Below are positions 50,620-58,207 of a stretch of DNA of 64,000 nt, piece after piece (positions within the stretch are counted from its first letter, which is position 1; the number at the start of each line of letters is the position of its first letter). A program made the translations under genes and the position numbers. This DNA is from a virus. The DNA is taken from the IMG/VR virus record IMGVR_UViG_3300020176_000010, positions 1-64,000 of that record, one strand, 5' to 3'. Below the pieces are notes generated by a model. The model had not been told where the DNA came from. It did not search any database and saw only the letters and a list, made by a program, of their open reading frames with translations.

Positions 50620-51413
50620 GCGACAACGATCTTGCCTGGCTGGTGCGGCAGCTGGCGGCAACAGCCGAGCTGCTCGGGCAGGAGATGAGGCCAAACGCCG
50701 CAGCGCTGCTTGCTGACGACCTGTCAGCCTACGACAGGCCAACTCTTGCTGCAGCGCTCCAGAGGGTTCGCATGGAGCACACCGGCAAGCTTACGCTCAA
50801 GGCAGTCATTGACCGGATTGACGAGGCGGCTGGCCGACCTGCGGCAAATGAGGCGTGGGCAATGGCGATGAGCGCCCAGGATGAGCGCAACACCGTTGTT
50901 TGGACGCAGGAGGCTTCGGATGCCTGGCTGGTGGCAAAGCCCATTGCAGACAGTGGCGACATGGTTGGCGCTCGCATGGCGTTCATTGCGGCGTACGAGC
51001 GGCTTGTGCGCACCGCGCGCGAGGAGCGCAGGATGCCAGCCGTTACCGTGTCCCTTGGTTGGGATGAGCAGCTGCGCGCCTTGGCCGTCGAGAAGGCGGT
51101 AAAGGCTGGATACCTAACGAAGAATGCAGCTCTCGAGTATTCGCAGCCGGCCGGCCGGCTGACATGGGTTGACCCCGTGAAGCTGCTTGCCGGGGATGTG
51201 CAGCCAGGCCACACAGCAACCCCAGAGCAGCGTGAGAGGCTGAAGAAATTGCGCGACGAGATTGCCTCAAAGGCCGCCCGCAGAGCTGAGGAGTCTGCAG
51301 CAAAGGCGAAGGTTGAGAGAGATGCACTTACCGAGCGAAAGCGCCTCGCGCAAAAGGCTGTTGATGAGCGCTTAATGAATGGAGCTGAAGATGTACGCAC
51401 AGAACACCGCTAG
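50610..51413 (+). CDS. Helicase-loader-like (P-like) protein
   Basis: 267 residues. The N-terminal helical domain (WLVRQLAATAELLGQEMRPN, AAALQRVRMEHTGKLTLKAV) resembles phage P/DnaT-type loaders. The C-terminus is a long basic coiled coil. It follows the O-like gene with a ten-base overlap. The assignment rests mainly on position. Confidence 0.5.
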   Translation: MALSDNDLAWLVRQLAATAELLGQEMRPNAAALLADDLSAYDRPTLAAALQRVRMEHTGKLTLKAVIDRIDEAAGRPAANEAWAMAMSAQDERNTVVWTQEASDAWLVAKPIADSGDMVGARMAFIAAYERLVRTAREERRMPAVTVSLGWDEQLRALAVEKAVKAGYLTKNAALEYSQPAGRLTWVDPVKLLAGDVQPGHTATPEQRERLKKLRDEIASKAARRAEESAAKAKVERDALTERKRLAQKAVDERLMNGAEDVRTEHR

Positions 51414-51897
51414 TCATTGGGCGGAGATCCGAGAGATCTACTCTGGAATCACCGATGGAATTAGCAAGTCTCCCGCAAACCGGTACGCAGTGGATCCATA
51501 TTTTTGGTGCGGGACAACGATAGAGCTCAGCCCAATTGAGCGGATTGTCTGGGACGAGGCGCGCGCTTTTGGTCTCGTTCTCTACCCGCAGTTTCCGATA
51601 GATAGGTTCTTCGCTGACTTTGCGAGCCCGGCTGCAAAGGTGGTGATTGAGTGCGATGGTGAGGAGTTTCACAAGGACGCAGCAGCGGATCGTGCGCGCG
51701 AGCGTGTCATGGAATCTCTTGGGTGGCATGTGTATCGAATCAGTGGGGCTGCGCGCCACCGGGCAATGCGCGGAGAGGGGCACAGGATCAACGAGATGGA
51801 CTGGTTGTTCAATCGAATTTGCTCCGAGCACCCGGAGGTGGTGTCAGCTCAGATGGTCTCTCGCATTCGCTCCGGTGGCCGAGAGTTCCAGCAATGA
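51391..51897 (+). CDS. DUF559/Vsr-like PD-(D/E)xK nuclease
   Basis: 168 residues from ATG 51391 (GGAG six bases upstream; ATG 51379 is possible). Core: SPIERIVWDEARAFGLVLYPQFPIDRFFADF, VVIECDGEEFHKDAAADRARERVMESLGWHVYRISG, quoted in parts, with the E...D..ExD-type catalytic set of Vsr/DUF559 enzymes. It may resolve or nick DNA during replication. It overlaps the P-like gene by 23 bases. Confidence 0.75.
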   Translation: MYAQNTASHWAEIREIYSGITDGISKSPANRYAVDPYFWCGTTIELSPIERIVWDEARAFGLVLYPQFPIDRFFADFASPAAKVVIECDGEEFHKDAAADRARERVMESLGWHVYRISGAARHRAMRGEGHRINEMDWLFNRICSEHPEVVSAQMVSRIRSGGREFQQ

Positions 51898-52067
51898 CAA
51901 CGAAGCAACGCGCAAAGCAAGCGCTAGCCGACCTCCGGCCAAACGCCACGATCAAGTGCCTGCAATGCGACCGGCAAAAGTCGCATGCTGGCAGCGTGAA
52001 GTTTCACGCCCACCACATCTGCGAAGAGTGCGCGGCAAATCTGAAGGCAAAGGAGGTCGCAAAGTGA
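51894..52067 (+). CDS. Zinc-ribbon microprotein (57 residues)
   Basis: Starts at ATG 51894 in ATGA overlap. Basic start, then IKCLQCDRQK and HHICEECAANL knuckles. Function unknown. Confidence 0.6.
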   Translation: MTTKQRAKQALADLRPNATIKCLQCDRQKSHAGSVKFHAHHICEECAANLKAKEVAK

Positions 52068-52378
52068 CCGTCTCAAGCACGCTTCCGCAGGTTCTTGGAG
52101 CCTACAAGCCAACGCCTCGCCCGCCGCGCAAGCAGCAGTACCGCGGTTACTCCGTCGAGCCAAGGCGCACCTCCGAGACCCTGCTCTCCGACCACCAGGT
52201 GCGCGAGGCTCGATGGCTCAGCCAGTACGGCGGATGGACGCACGCCATGGTCCGTGATCACTTTGGGCTTACGGCTCAGTACACGAACCGGCTGCTGTCC
52301 TATGTGGTCAGGTCGAAGATCTACACAAAGGAGGGTGATTTCCCTCCAGGGTACAAGCCAGGAACGGCGACAAACTAA
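52064..52378 (+). CDS. Small HTH-like protein
   Basis: 104 residues from GTG 52064 (GTGA overlap, AGGAGG upstream). The C-terminal half suggests an HTH: HQVREARWLSQYGGWTHAMV, RDHFGLTAQYTNRLL. Candidate regulator in the replication operon. Confidence 0.55.
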   Translation: MTVSSTLPQVLGAYKPTPRPPRKQQYRGYSVEPRRTSETLLSDHQVREARWLSQYGGWTHAMVRDHFGLTAQYTNRLLSYVVRSKIYTKEGDFPPGYKPGTATN

Positions 52379-52392
52379 GACACAATCGCAAC

Positions 52393-52605
52393 ATGAAATT
52401 ACTTCACATCGATGAGTCCCGCTGCGCGGGCCGCGACACAAAACCAAACCCCACGATCTGCGCCGAGCGCCAGTCCTGCCTGCGTCACACCCAGATGACC
52501 AAGGACCGGGAGATGGGCCTTGAGAGCCTCAAGGTCATCAAGGTGATGACCCTGCCACGCGTCGGGGCGCACGCGTGCAACTACCGCCTGCGGCAGACGC
52601 CATGA
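52393..52605 (+). CDS. Cysteine-containing microprotein
   Basis: 70 residues with four spaced Cys (ESRCAGRD, PTICAERQSCLRH, GAHACNYR), perhaps a metal site. It is coupled by ATGA to the next gene. This type is often found before DUF1367 in phages. Confidence 0.55.
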   Translation: MKLLHIDESRCAGRDTKPNPTICAERQSCLRHTQMTKDREMGLESLKVIKVMTLPRVGAHACNYRLRQTP

Positions 52606-52817
52606 GCGCCACCGACACAACGAGCGCCGAGTGCATGCACCAGTGCCTGGTACGCCATGTGCTGAAGATGCGCGCCGCGCGTGGTGGCGCAGATCGTGCG
52701 CGCGACTTCCTGGATGGCTGGGAGAAGAAGCACCCTGGCGAGAAGACGCTACGCGCGGATGTCATGGACCAGTGGGGTCGAGGCAACCGTGGCGCTGACG
52801 GCGACTGGAGGTCGTGA
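52602..52817 (+). CDS. Unrecognised small protein
   Basis: 71 residues from ATG 52602. A helical stretch (CMHQCLVRHVLKMRAARGGA) is followed by a charged tail. Overlaps on both sides support coding. Confidence 0.5.
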   Translation: MSATDTTSAECMHQCLVRHVLKMRAARGGADRARDFLDGWEKKHPGEKTLRADVMDQWGRGNRGADGDWRS

Positions 52818-53290
52818 TGGCTGAGATCCTGATGATCAAGACAGCAGCCGGCGGCCTAGCTCCAGCAAACGACGATGAGGCCGAGAAGCTGCGGCGCATG
52901 AAGACCGGCGCCACGGTGAAGGTCGCCGTCTCCGAGATGCGCAACGGCCGCTTCTTCCGCAAGTGGTGGGTGCTGGCCAAGTTCGCGTTCGACACATGGG
53001 CGGAGACTGCGCCGCGCGCCATGTACAAGGGCGAGCCAGTGGAGCACAGCTTCGACAGGTTCCGCAAGGATCTGATTGTGCTCACAGGCCACCACCGCTG
53101 TGTGTTCAACGCCCTGGGAGAGATGCGCCTGGAGCCGGAGTCCATCAGCTGGGCAAAGATGGACGAGGACTCGTTCGAGAAGCTGTACTCCAGCACGATC
53201 AATGTGATTCTCGGGAAGATCCTGCATCGTCCCGAGCTGACAGAGGATCGCTTACGCAGCCTTATCGACCAACTGATGAGCTTCGACTGA
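52817..53290 (+). CDS. DUF1367 phage protein
   Basis: 157 residues from ATG 52817 (GGAGG five bases upstream; GTG 52814 is too close). Family text: FFRKWWVLAKFAFDTW, FDRFRKDLIVLTGHH, ISWAKMDEDSFEKLYS, VILGKIL. DUF1367 genes are common in lambdoid replication regions just before RusA/nin-type genes; their molecular role is not known to me. Confidence 0.8.
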   Translation: MAEILMIKTAAGGLAPANDDEAEKLRRMKTGATVKVAVSEMRNGRFFRKWWVLAKFAFDTWAETAPRAMYKGEPVEHSFDRFRKDLIVLTGHHRCVFNALGEMRLEPESISWAKMDEDSFEKLYSSTINVILGKILHRPELTEDRLRSLIDQLMSFD

Positions 53291-53301
53291 GTGTTGTGTT
53301 T

Positions 53302-53331
53302 TTGCACGTTGCTTTTCTGCGACGCTATTCT
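53302..53331 (+). promoter_or_regulatory. Possible promoter before the second HU gene
   Basis: TTGCAC (53302-53307), 18-base spacer, TATTCT (53326-53331). It lacks the GTTG-N6-CAAC dyad seen at the other promoters, so it may be controlled differently. Confidence 0.4.
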
Positions 53332-53367
53332 GTGTTAAAACCTGCCGTCACAACAAAATGTTTTCAC

Positions 53368-53646
53368 ATGAATAAGCAAGAACTCATCGCAGCAGTAGCC
53401 AAAGAATCTGGCCAGGCGGCCAACACGGTGCGCGCCATTCTCGACGCCACCGACAGCGTCGTGCGAAGAGCTGTCGGCGCCGGCGACGAGGTGTTCCTGT
53501 TCGGGCTTGGCAAGGTCTTCACAAAGCGCCGCGGCAAGACAGTTGCCAGCAACTTCGGCAAGTCGCAGCCGATTGTTGTGCCGGAGCGCAACCTGGTCCA
53601 GTTCCAACCATCTTCGGGCCTGAAGCAGGCCGTCAACCAGAAGTAA
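53368..53646 (+). CDS. HU-family DNA-binding protein (rightward copy)
   Basis: 92 residues: MNKQELIAAVAKESGQAANT, then VFLFGLGKVFTKRRGKTVA and a C-terminal strand. The arm is less canonical than in the leftward copy (no TGRNPxTG), so the two probably have different DNA preferences. It precedes RusA by three bases. Confidence 0.85.
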   Translation: MNKQELIAAVAKESGQAANTVRAILDATDSVVRRAVGAGDEVFLFGLGKVFTKRRGKTVASNFGKSQPIVVPERNLVQFQPSSGLKQAVNQK

Positions 53647-53649
53647 CGC

Positions 53650-54084
53650 GTGCTGGTGCGTTTCACCGTACCGGGCGACCCGGTGGCAAAGGGGCGGGCC
53701 AGGTCTGTCGCGCGCAGGGGCAAGGGCGGTGCCTCGTACATCGCCCACATCACGCCAGAGAAGACGGAGCGGTACGAGGCGCGCGTAGCCGTGTTTGCGC
53801 AGCAGGCTATGGCTGGCCGCCCGGTGATCGAGGGACCGGTGGCGCTGTCGGTGACCGCGCTTTTCCCGATCCCGACCAGCTGGACGAAGAAGCGCCAAGC
53901 CGCCGCGCGCGCAGGCACCGAGCACCACACCAAGCGACCAGACGCGGACAACTGCGCAAAGGCAGTCCTTGACGGACTCAATGGGGTGGTTTGGAAGGAC
54001 GACTCTCAGGTCGTAACGCTGTCAATCGAAAAGCGATACGCGGAAGTCCCGCGCGTCGAGGTTATTGTTGGGGCCGTTGAATGA
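53650..54084 (+). CDS. rusA: RusA-family Holliday junction resolvase
   Basis: 144 residues from GTG 53650. RusA pattern: FTVPGDPVAKGRARS, PVALSVTALFPIPTSW, KRPDADNCAKAVLDGLNGVVWKDDSQV (quoted in parts) with the metal-binding Asp set. It cleaves four-way junctions made by phage recombination or replication. Its place before a Q-like gene is classic lambdoid order. Confidence 0.92.
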   Translation: MLVRFTVPGDPVAKGRARSVARRGKGGASYIAHITPEKTERYEARVAVFAQQAMAGRPVIEGPVALSVTALFPIPTSWTKKRQAAARAGTEHHTKRPDADNCAKAVLDGLNGVVWKDDSQVVTLSIEKRYAEVPRVEVIVGAVE

Positions 54085-54596
54085 GTGGCGGGATCACAAC
54101 CCTAGAGAGGATCGCTAGGGCATACAGCTCAAGCGACCTCGGCATGGAGAGCTACGAGCGGCAGCGCATCAAGGATGTAGATGTGCTCACCGCAACAGGC
54201 ATTGCGGCAAAGCGCAACAGCCTATCGGCGGCCATCATGGCGGCCCAGGCTGGCGGTGGCGTGACAGCCCTCAAGCACGCGCGCGAGTCCATCCTTGGCC
54301 TTGCTCGCAAGCTGAGCATCCGGCGCAATTGGCAGGTATCCGAGGGTGATCTGGTTCGCATTGCGGAGCTCTCCCTGGTGCACCACATCAGCCCGGCATG
54401 CAGGCACTGCGGTGGACTCGGCTACCACGTCACACCAGGCGCTGACAGCCTATCCAGTCGCAAGTGCAGCCACTGCAAGGGCACCGGCAGACACCCAATC
54501 CAGAAGAGACACAGGGCCCACGTCGAGGTTGTTCTTGGGTCTCTTGCAAGCATCGACTCGCTGGCCGAGTACCACGTAAGAAAGCTGCTCAGATGA
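54081..54596 (+). CDS. Q-like late antiterminator candidate
   Basis: 171 residues, ATGA-coupled to rusA. The C-terminal half has a DnaJ-type zinc unit: CRHCGGLGYHV then CSHCKGTGRHP, the Cys spacing expected of lambda/82-type Q zinc fingers. The helical N-terminus includes RIARAYSSSDLGMESYERQR. Q proteins bind at the late promoter and let RNA polymerase pass the following terminator. Such a promoter-terminator pair is at 61046-61204. Confidence 0.6.
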   Translation: MSGGITTLERIARAYSSSDLGMESYERQRIKDVDVLTATGIAAKRNSLSAAIMAAQAGGGVTALKHARESILGLARKLSIRRNWQVSEGDLVRIAELSLVHHISPACRHCGGLGYHVTPGADSLSSRKCSHCKGTGRHPIQKRHRAHVEVVLGSLASIDSLAEYHVRKLLR

Positions 54597-55150
54597 CGGG
54601 GCTCATCACGATCGACGAAGCTCTGGCCGACCCCATGGCTGGCCGCGCAAAGATCCTGGGGGGAACGTTCGAGGACATAGTCAATCCGGTTGATGGTGTC
54701 GTCTACCCAGCTATCAACCGCGACCCGCACCAGGATGTCGTGCGCGAATTCCACTCCAAAATTGAGAGCGCAATTGGTCGCAGCATCAGTCCAAAGGTGA
54801 CATTTTCCAGGGCAATGTTCCTGGGCATGAGCGCGCCCAACAAGATCCACAGCGATCGGATCATGGCGTCTCATGCTGCCCATATCTACCTATCGACGGA
54901 CTGGCCGGAGGGGTCTGGAACCAGCTTCTGGGAGCACAAGGTGTACGGCCCCGTGCACGACGATCGTGTTGTTCCGGCCGACATCAGGACCAACGAGATG
55001 AGCGACTGGAACAGGCTCTATCTCGCGCAGGCGGCTTTCAATCGCATGCTGGTGCACCGCGGTGACCTGTGGCACTTAGCAGAGCCAATCGGTGGGTGGG
55101 GCGACAAGCCGGAAAACGCCCGCTTGGTCATCACCTGCTTCTTCGACTGA
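54593..55150 (+). CDS. 2OG-Fe(II) oxygenase-like protein
   Basis: 185 residues from ATG 54593. An HxD pair (KIHSDRIMASHAAHIYLS, with WPEGSGTSFWEH after) plus a distal His and Arg (VHRGDLWHLAEP, NARLVITCFF) fit the double-stranded beta-helix of 2-oxoglutarate dioxygenases: HxD...H...R. The family hydroxylates proteins, nucleic acids or small molecules. The target is unknown; it lies between the Q-like and DUF1364-like genes. Confidence 0.6.
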   Translation: MTGLITIDEALADPMAGRAKILGGTFEDIVNPVDGVVYPAINRDPHQDVVREFHSKIESAIGRSISPKVTFSRAMFLGMSAPNKIHSDRIMASHAAHIYLSTDWPEGSGTSFWEHKVYGPVHDDRVVPADIRTNEMSDWNRLYLAQAAFNRMLVHRGDLWHLAEPIGGWGDKPENARLVITCFFD

Positions 55151-55638
55151 TGCTGCGCCGCACTCCATTCAAGCGCACTATGCCAGCCTCGCAGGCGGGA
55201 TCCCGAGAGGAGCGCCTACAGTCCCGGGCGGCGGCCGCGCTGAGAAATAGGGCCACTAGGGCTGCTGTGGTTGTTGCGTCACAGGCCGCTGTGGTGTCGA
55301 CGCCAAAGCGAGAGTACGTCAGGAGCAAGGAACTGCGCGAGGCGTACCGCCTGATACCGTGCCAGCACTGCGGCAGAGACGATGGCACGGTGTGCTGCGC
55401 GCACAGTAACTGGGGGGCTCACGGCAAGGGTGGCGGAATCAAGGCTGATGACAGCCGCGGTGCCAGCCTGTGCTCTGCATGCCATGTGCCGGTGCTCGAC
55501 CAGGGGTCGAAGCTGAGCAAGGCCGAGCGGCAGGATATGTGGTGGCGGGCCCATGTAAGGTCTGTTGGCCTTCTGGTGAAGCGCGGACTGTGGCCACATG
55601 GCGTGGCCGTTCCTGACATCTCGTCACCGCCCTGGTGA
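55150..55638 (+). CDS. DUF1364/nin-region nuclease-like zinc protein
   Basis: 162 residues, starting in TGATG overlap. Basic N-terminus. Core CQHCGRDDGTVCCAHSNWG, HGKGGGIKADDSRGASLCSACHVPV with HNH-like spacing, as in DUF1364 proteins of lambdoid nin regions (quoted in parts). It is the last gene of this rightward operon and overlaps the convergent SLOG gene by 15 bases. Confidence 0.65.
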   Translation: MLRRTPFKRTMPASQAGSREERLQSRAAAALRNRATRAAVVVASQAAVVSTPKREYVRSKELREAYRLIPCQHCGRDDGTVCCAHSNWGAHGKGGGIKADDSRGASLCSACHVPVLDQGSKLSKAERQDMWWRAHVRSVGLLVKRGLWPHGVAVPDISSPPW

Positions 55639-56010
55639 CAGAGCGTATGGGTGTCTGCGAAGGTCCATGACCGGAACGCCTGCGGACGCTGCCCTTGACA
55701 CCATGTCGTCAGTCCCGTTTCCGCCGGGGAATGCCACGACGCCGTCTGGCTTTCCCTCCCGTAGCATCCTTTCGTTGCGACTGCTGCCTGCGCGTCTTCC
55801 GAGCATGCGCCACATCTCTGGAGTAACTGGAAATGCGATATGCTCTACGCCTCGATAGATCGCCCAGTCTTTTGCCAGGGTGTCTGCGCCGCGGGCGTCT
55901 CCATGGATCAGCAGTGAGATTCCAGACTTCCTGAACACTGCATCCAGCGCTGAATAGACAGCGCTGCGGTTGCTGTAGTTTCTGCCTCCTGTAACCAGCA
56001 CCCTTTTCAT
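55624..56010 (-). CDS. SLOG/DUF2493-family nucleotide-binding protein
   Basis: 128 residues from ATG 56010. Rossmann-like family text: RVLVTGGRNYSNRSAVYSAL, LLIHGDARGADTLAKDWA, GKPDGVVAFPGGNGTDDMV. SLOG proteins bind nucleotide-derived ligands and occur in stress and anti-phage signalling. In a phage it might sense or sequester such a signal; this last point is inference. Confidence 0.8.
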   Translation of the reverse strand: MKRVLVTGGRNYSNRSAVYSALDAVFRKSGISLLIHGDARGADTLAKDWAIYRGVEHIAFPVTPEMWRMLGRRAGSSRNERMLREGKPDGVVAFPGGNGTDDMVSRAASAGVPVMDLRRHPYALSPGR

Positions 56011-56291
56011 GCCGCTGTCTTGCTCGCGTTCTTCTTCAGAGCCTTCTCCCGCGCCTCCTGCGGCAACGCTGAGAACCAAGCCCTGGCCACCGACATCTTG
56101 AACTTGCGACTCTGACCGGTTCCGCTGTTGTTGTTGCGCTCGAATTCGTGGGCCATGTGGCCATAGTGCTTTCCGAGTGCCACGATCTGCTGCCTGGATA
56201 TGCCAAGCTTTTCGGAGATCTCTTCCATGGTGTAGAGCGGCTCGCGCTTTACACCGCTTCGGCGGTAATTGACCAGCGACGCGTAGTTCAT
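56007..56291 (-). CDS. HTH protein
   Basis: 94 residues. TMEEISEKLGISRQQIVALG is a clean helix-turn-helix, followed by a basic segment (GTGQSRKFKMSVARAWF). ATGA overlaps on both sides. Candidate repressor or activator of the right-hand leftward operon. Confidence 0.6.
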   Translation of the reverse strand: MNYASLVNYRRSGVKREPLYTMEEISEKLGISRQQIVALGKHYGHMAHEFERNNNSGTGQSRKFKMSVARAWFSALPQEAREKALKKNASKTAA

Positions 56292-56455
56292 TTGATGCGG
56301 ACCCCCGGAAGCGTCAGCCGACTGATGCGCGCACCAATGTCGGTGGCGTAGTGTGGCGTGTAGCGGAAGTCCTTGTTGGCCAGCCCGCCGTTGGATGGCT
56401 CAATGCGGCTGCGCACGCGTGGCGCCTCCGTCTTTTGGTTGGTTGTCTGTTGCAC
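56288..56455 (-). CDS. Small protein (55 residues)
   Basis: GTG 56455 with AGGAGAT upstream. Sequence starts QQTTNQKTEAPRVRSRIEP and ends RISRLTLPGVRIK. Its TGA overlaps the ATG of the HTH gene. Function unknown. Confidence 0.55.
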   Translation of the reverse strand: MQQTTNQKTEAPRVRSRIEPSNGGLANKDFRYTPHYATDIGARISRLTLPGVRIK

Positions 56456-56471
56456 GATGATCTCCTATTGA

Positions 56472-56693
56472 TCAGCCTGGGTAAGCGTTGAATTCAAGCT
56501 CGCGCTCGAGCGCCTTGTCTGCCGAAGATTGGCGGTATGGATCCAGCTCTTTTGCGCGAGCCCGCAGAATGTCTGCAGCTGCGAGCTCCTCCTCTGTTGG
56601 GATTTGGAGCTCGGCTGGCGCCTTGTTAGGCTGCAGCATGCTCTGGGCTGTGGATGCGGCCGGATCGATCTGGCGACACCGCGGTGTACTCAT
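56472..56693 (-). CDS. Small acidic helical protein, start uncertain
   Basis: 73 residues from ATG 56693 (GAGG nine bases upstream) or 55 from ATG 56639. The convincing part is LQIPTEEELAAADILRARAKELDPYRQSS (quoted in part: PTEEELAAADILRARAKEL). The longer start overlaps the previous gene by 68 bases. Confidence 0.45.
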   Translation of the reverse strand: MSTPRCRQIDPAASTAQSMLQPNKAPAELQIPTEEELAAADILRARAKELDPYRQSSADKALERELEFNAYPG

Positions 56694-56856
56694 TGCGAGC
56701 AACCTCGGCATCCTCGCGGGTGGCATGCTTGCTGAAGTCGATGAAAGTCAGGCCGGCGTACTTGGCCAGGACGTGGTGCCCCTGGGCGACAGCCTTGGGG
56801 ATTTCGGCCTCAACAGCCTTGGCGTTTTGGCGAGCGATAACGTTCAGATCATTCAT
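56626..56856 (-). CDS. Unrecognised small protein
   Basis: 76 residues from ATG 56856 (AAGAGG upstream): NDLNVIARQNAKAVEAEIPK, then GLTFIDFSKHATREDAEVA. No motif. Confidence 0.55.
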   Translation of the reverse strand: MNDLNVIARQNAKAVEAEIPKAVAQGHHVLAKYAGLTFIDFSKHATREDAEVARNEYTAVSPDRSGRIHSPEHAAA

Positions 56857-56932
56857 GGTGTACCTCTTAAAAGTTTGGTGGTGACGCAGGGATTTGCATC
56901 GGTGAGTGCGGCTCGCCACACTCACAGCTACA

Positions 56933-57208
56933 TCATCCTCGCTGTGCTGCGTATCGGCTCCACTGGCGCTGGTTGTGTGCCATGGCGCGTGATGCGCCGA
57001 GGTTTCGATCTTTGGCGCTCTTCAGCGCGAAGGCCTTTTCGACGGCGCTGTCGTAGGTTCCAGTCCAGATGTACTGCCCGCCTGGAGTGACAACACCGTA
57101 CTCGAGCTTGCTGCCAGACTGGCGAGCTGCAATCACGTATGGGTAGAGGCCTCCTGCGCTGTGGCGCTGAATCGAGCTTCCGTCTGAGAGATGTCCTTGA
57201 TACTGCAC
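56933..57208 (-). CDS. Unrecognised protein, first after promoter 57235
   Basis: 91 residues from GTG 57208 (AAGGAG upstream). Beta-rich (YPYVIAARQSGSKLEYGVVT, GQYIWTGTYDSAVEKAFAL), SH3- or WGR-like in feel. It heads the transcript made from the dyad promoter. Confidence 0.55.
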   Translation of the reverse strand: MQYQGHLSDGSSIQRHSAGGLYPYVIAARQSGSKLEYGVVTPGGQYIWTGTYDSAVEKAFALKSAKDRNLGASRAMAHNQRQWSRYAAQRG

Positions 57209-57234
57209 TTTGAGCTCCTTGCTGCGATGACCTC

Positions 57235-57263
57235 ATTATGCACGAAAATGTTGTGGCACCAAC
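57235..57263 (-). promoter_or_regulatory. Leftward promoter with GTTG-N6-CAAC dyad
   Basis: Minus strand: -35 TTGGTG, 16-base spacer, -10 CATAAT (plus coordinates 57235-57240). The dyad GTTGTGGCACCAAC is at 57250-57263. The stretch ACTTTCTGTTG..CAACATTT is nearly the same as at 43891-43919. Confidence 0.75.
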
Positions 57264-57276
57264 AGAAAGTTCAAAT

Positions 57277-57483
57277 TCACGCATGCGCCGTGTGGGTATT
57301 GGCCTCGTTCCATCGACCACCCTCGTAGAAGCCAATAAACGGACCGACGCAAAACACCAGCGTGCTGGTGGTTCGCAGAAAGACTCGGTCGCCTGATGCT
57401 GGTCCTCCGCTCGCACGGTACGCCCTTGCGGGCCCCAGCTTGCGCGGCACGCGGCGACGACGTGGCTTGATCTCCTTTGCCAT
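57277..57483 (-). CDS. Small basic protein
   Basis: 68 residues. Very basic start (KEIKPRRRRVPRKLG), then TSTLVFCVGPFIGFYEGGRW. It lies upstream of the dyad promoter, so it belongs to the operon coming from about 59 kb. Confidence 0.5.
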   Translation of the reverse strand: MAKEIKPRRRRVPRKLGPARAYRASGGPASGDRVFLRTTSTLVFCVGPFIGFYEGGRWNEANTHTAHA

Positions 57484-57492
57484 AGTTGGCTC

Positions 57493-57585
57493 CTATGCTG
57501 TGATGGTGATGATGACCGCAGATGCGATTGAGACGGCGGTGATGGCCGCCCACCACACCTTCGAGTATTGGCGGCCGGAACTCAT
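57493..57585 (-). CDS. Single-helix membrane peptide (30 residues)
   Basis: ATG 57585 overlaps the previous stop (ATGA). One predicted transmembrane helix: VWWAAITAVSIASAVIITIT. Too short to place in a family; the coupling to a secreted-protein gene suggests envelope action. Confidence 0.5.
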   Translation of the reverse strand: MSSGRQYSKVWWAAITAVSIASAVIITITA

Positions 57586-57974
57586 GTGGTTGGCCGCTTC
57601 TGGGCCGGCTTGGGCCTCGCCTCCCCAGCAACGCAGATCATGACAGCAAGGATGTCGTAGACGCGCGTTCCGTCTTCCGTCCACTCCTTCACCGTCCCCT
57701 GGATGACACCGCCCTGCAGGTCGACGCGGCCAATCTGGCCATAGCTTGTGCCGCATCCGGTGACACCCATTCGGACGCGGAAGTCGCCTTTGTCGGACGT
57801 CAGGTCGACCAGGGCGTCTGACTGCTTGGCCTGGTTGCTGTTGGTGTACGTGCGCACAGACGACTCCAGCACCTTAGCCTTGCCGCCATCGAAGTGCACG
57901 ACCCAGAGGTCTTTTGTCTGGGCGTGGGCTGCGCCGGATAGGATGGCGGCAGCAATGATGAGTTTCTTGATCAT
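57582..57974 (-). CDS. Secreted/periplasmic protein with signal peptide
   Basis: 130 residues from ATG 57974. Signal peptide KKLIIAAAILSGAAHA with an Ala-x-Ala cleavage site before Gln. The mature part is beta-rich (LWVVHFDGGKAKVLESSVRT, VRMGVTGCGTSYGQIGRVDL) and has a basic Pro tail. It could alter the host envelope (lysogenic conversion or exclusion); this is inference. The layout recalls small bacterial periplasmic proteins. Confidence 0.65.
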   Translation of the reverse strand: MIKKLIIAAAILSGAAHAQTKDLWVVHFDGGKAKVLESSVRTYTNSNQAKQSDALVDLTSDKGDFRVRMGVTGCGTSYGQIGRVDLQGGVIQGTVKEWTEDGTRVYDILAVMICVAGEARPKPAQKRPTT

Positions 57975-58207
57975 GATTTTTTCACTGTGTATTTGCCCTG
58001 GTACTCTCCACCAATGCGCTGCAGGTGCGGGTTGTTCTTGGGCTCGTTGAGGTCGGCTGTGGTGTAGGGTTGCAGCTCGGATGCGCCAGCCTTTTCGCGC
58101 ACCCAGCCGTTGTCGTTTCCGATGACGGAGAAGAGGATGCCGCCCTGCACGAATGCGCGCAGTCCATTCCACTTGCCGTACACGCGGCCCGGGTTAGGCT
58201 GATGCAT
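57971..58207 (-). CDS. Unrecognised small protein
   Basis: 78 residues from ATG 58207: YGKWNGLRAFVQGGILFSVIG then LQPYTTADLNEPKNNPH (first quoted in part). ATGA-coupled to the secreted protein gene. Confidence 0.55.
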   Translation of the reverse strand: MHQPNPGRVYGKWNGLRAFVQGGILFSVIGNDNGWVREKAGASELQPYTTADLNEPKNNPHLQRIGGEYQGKYTVKKS

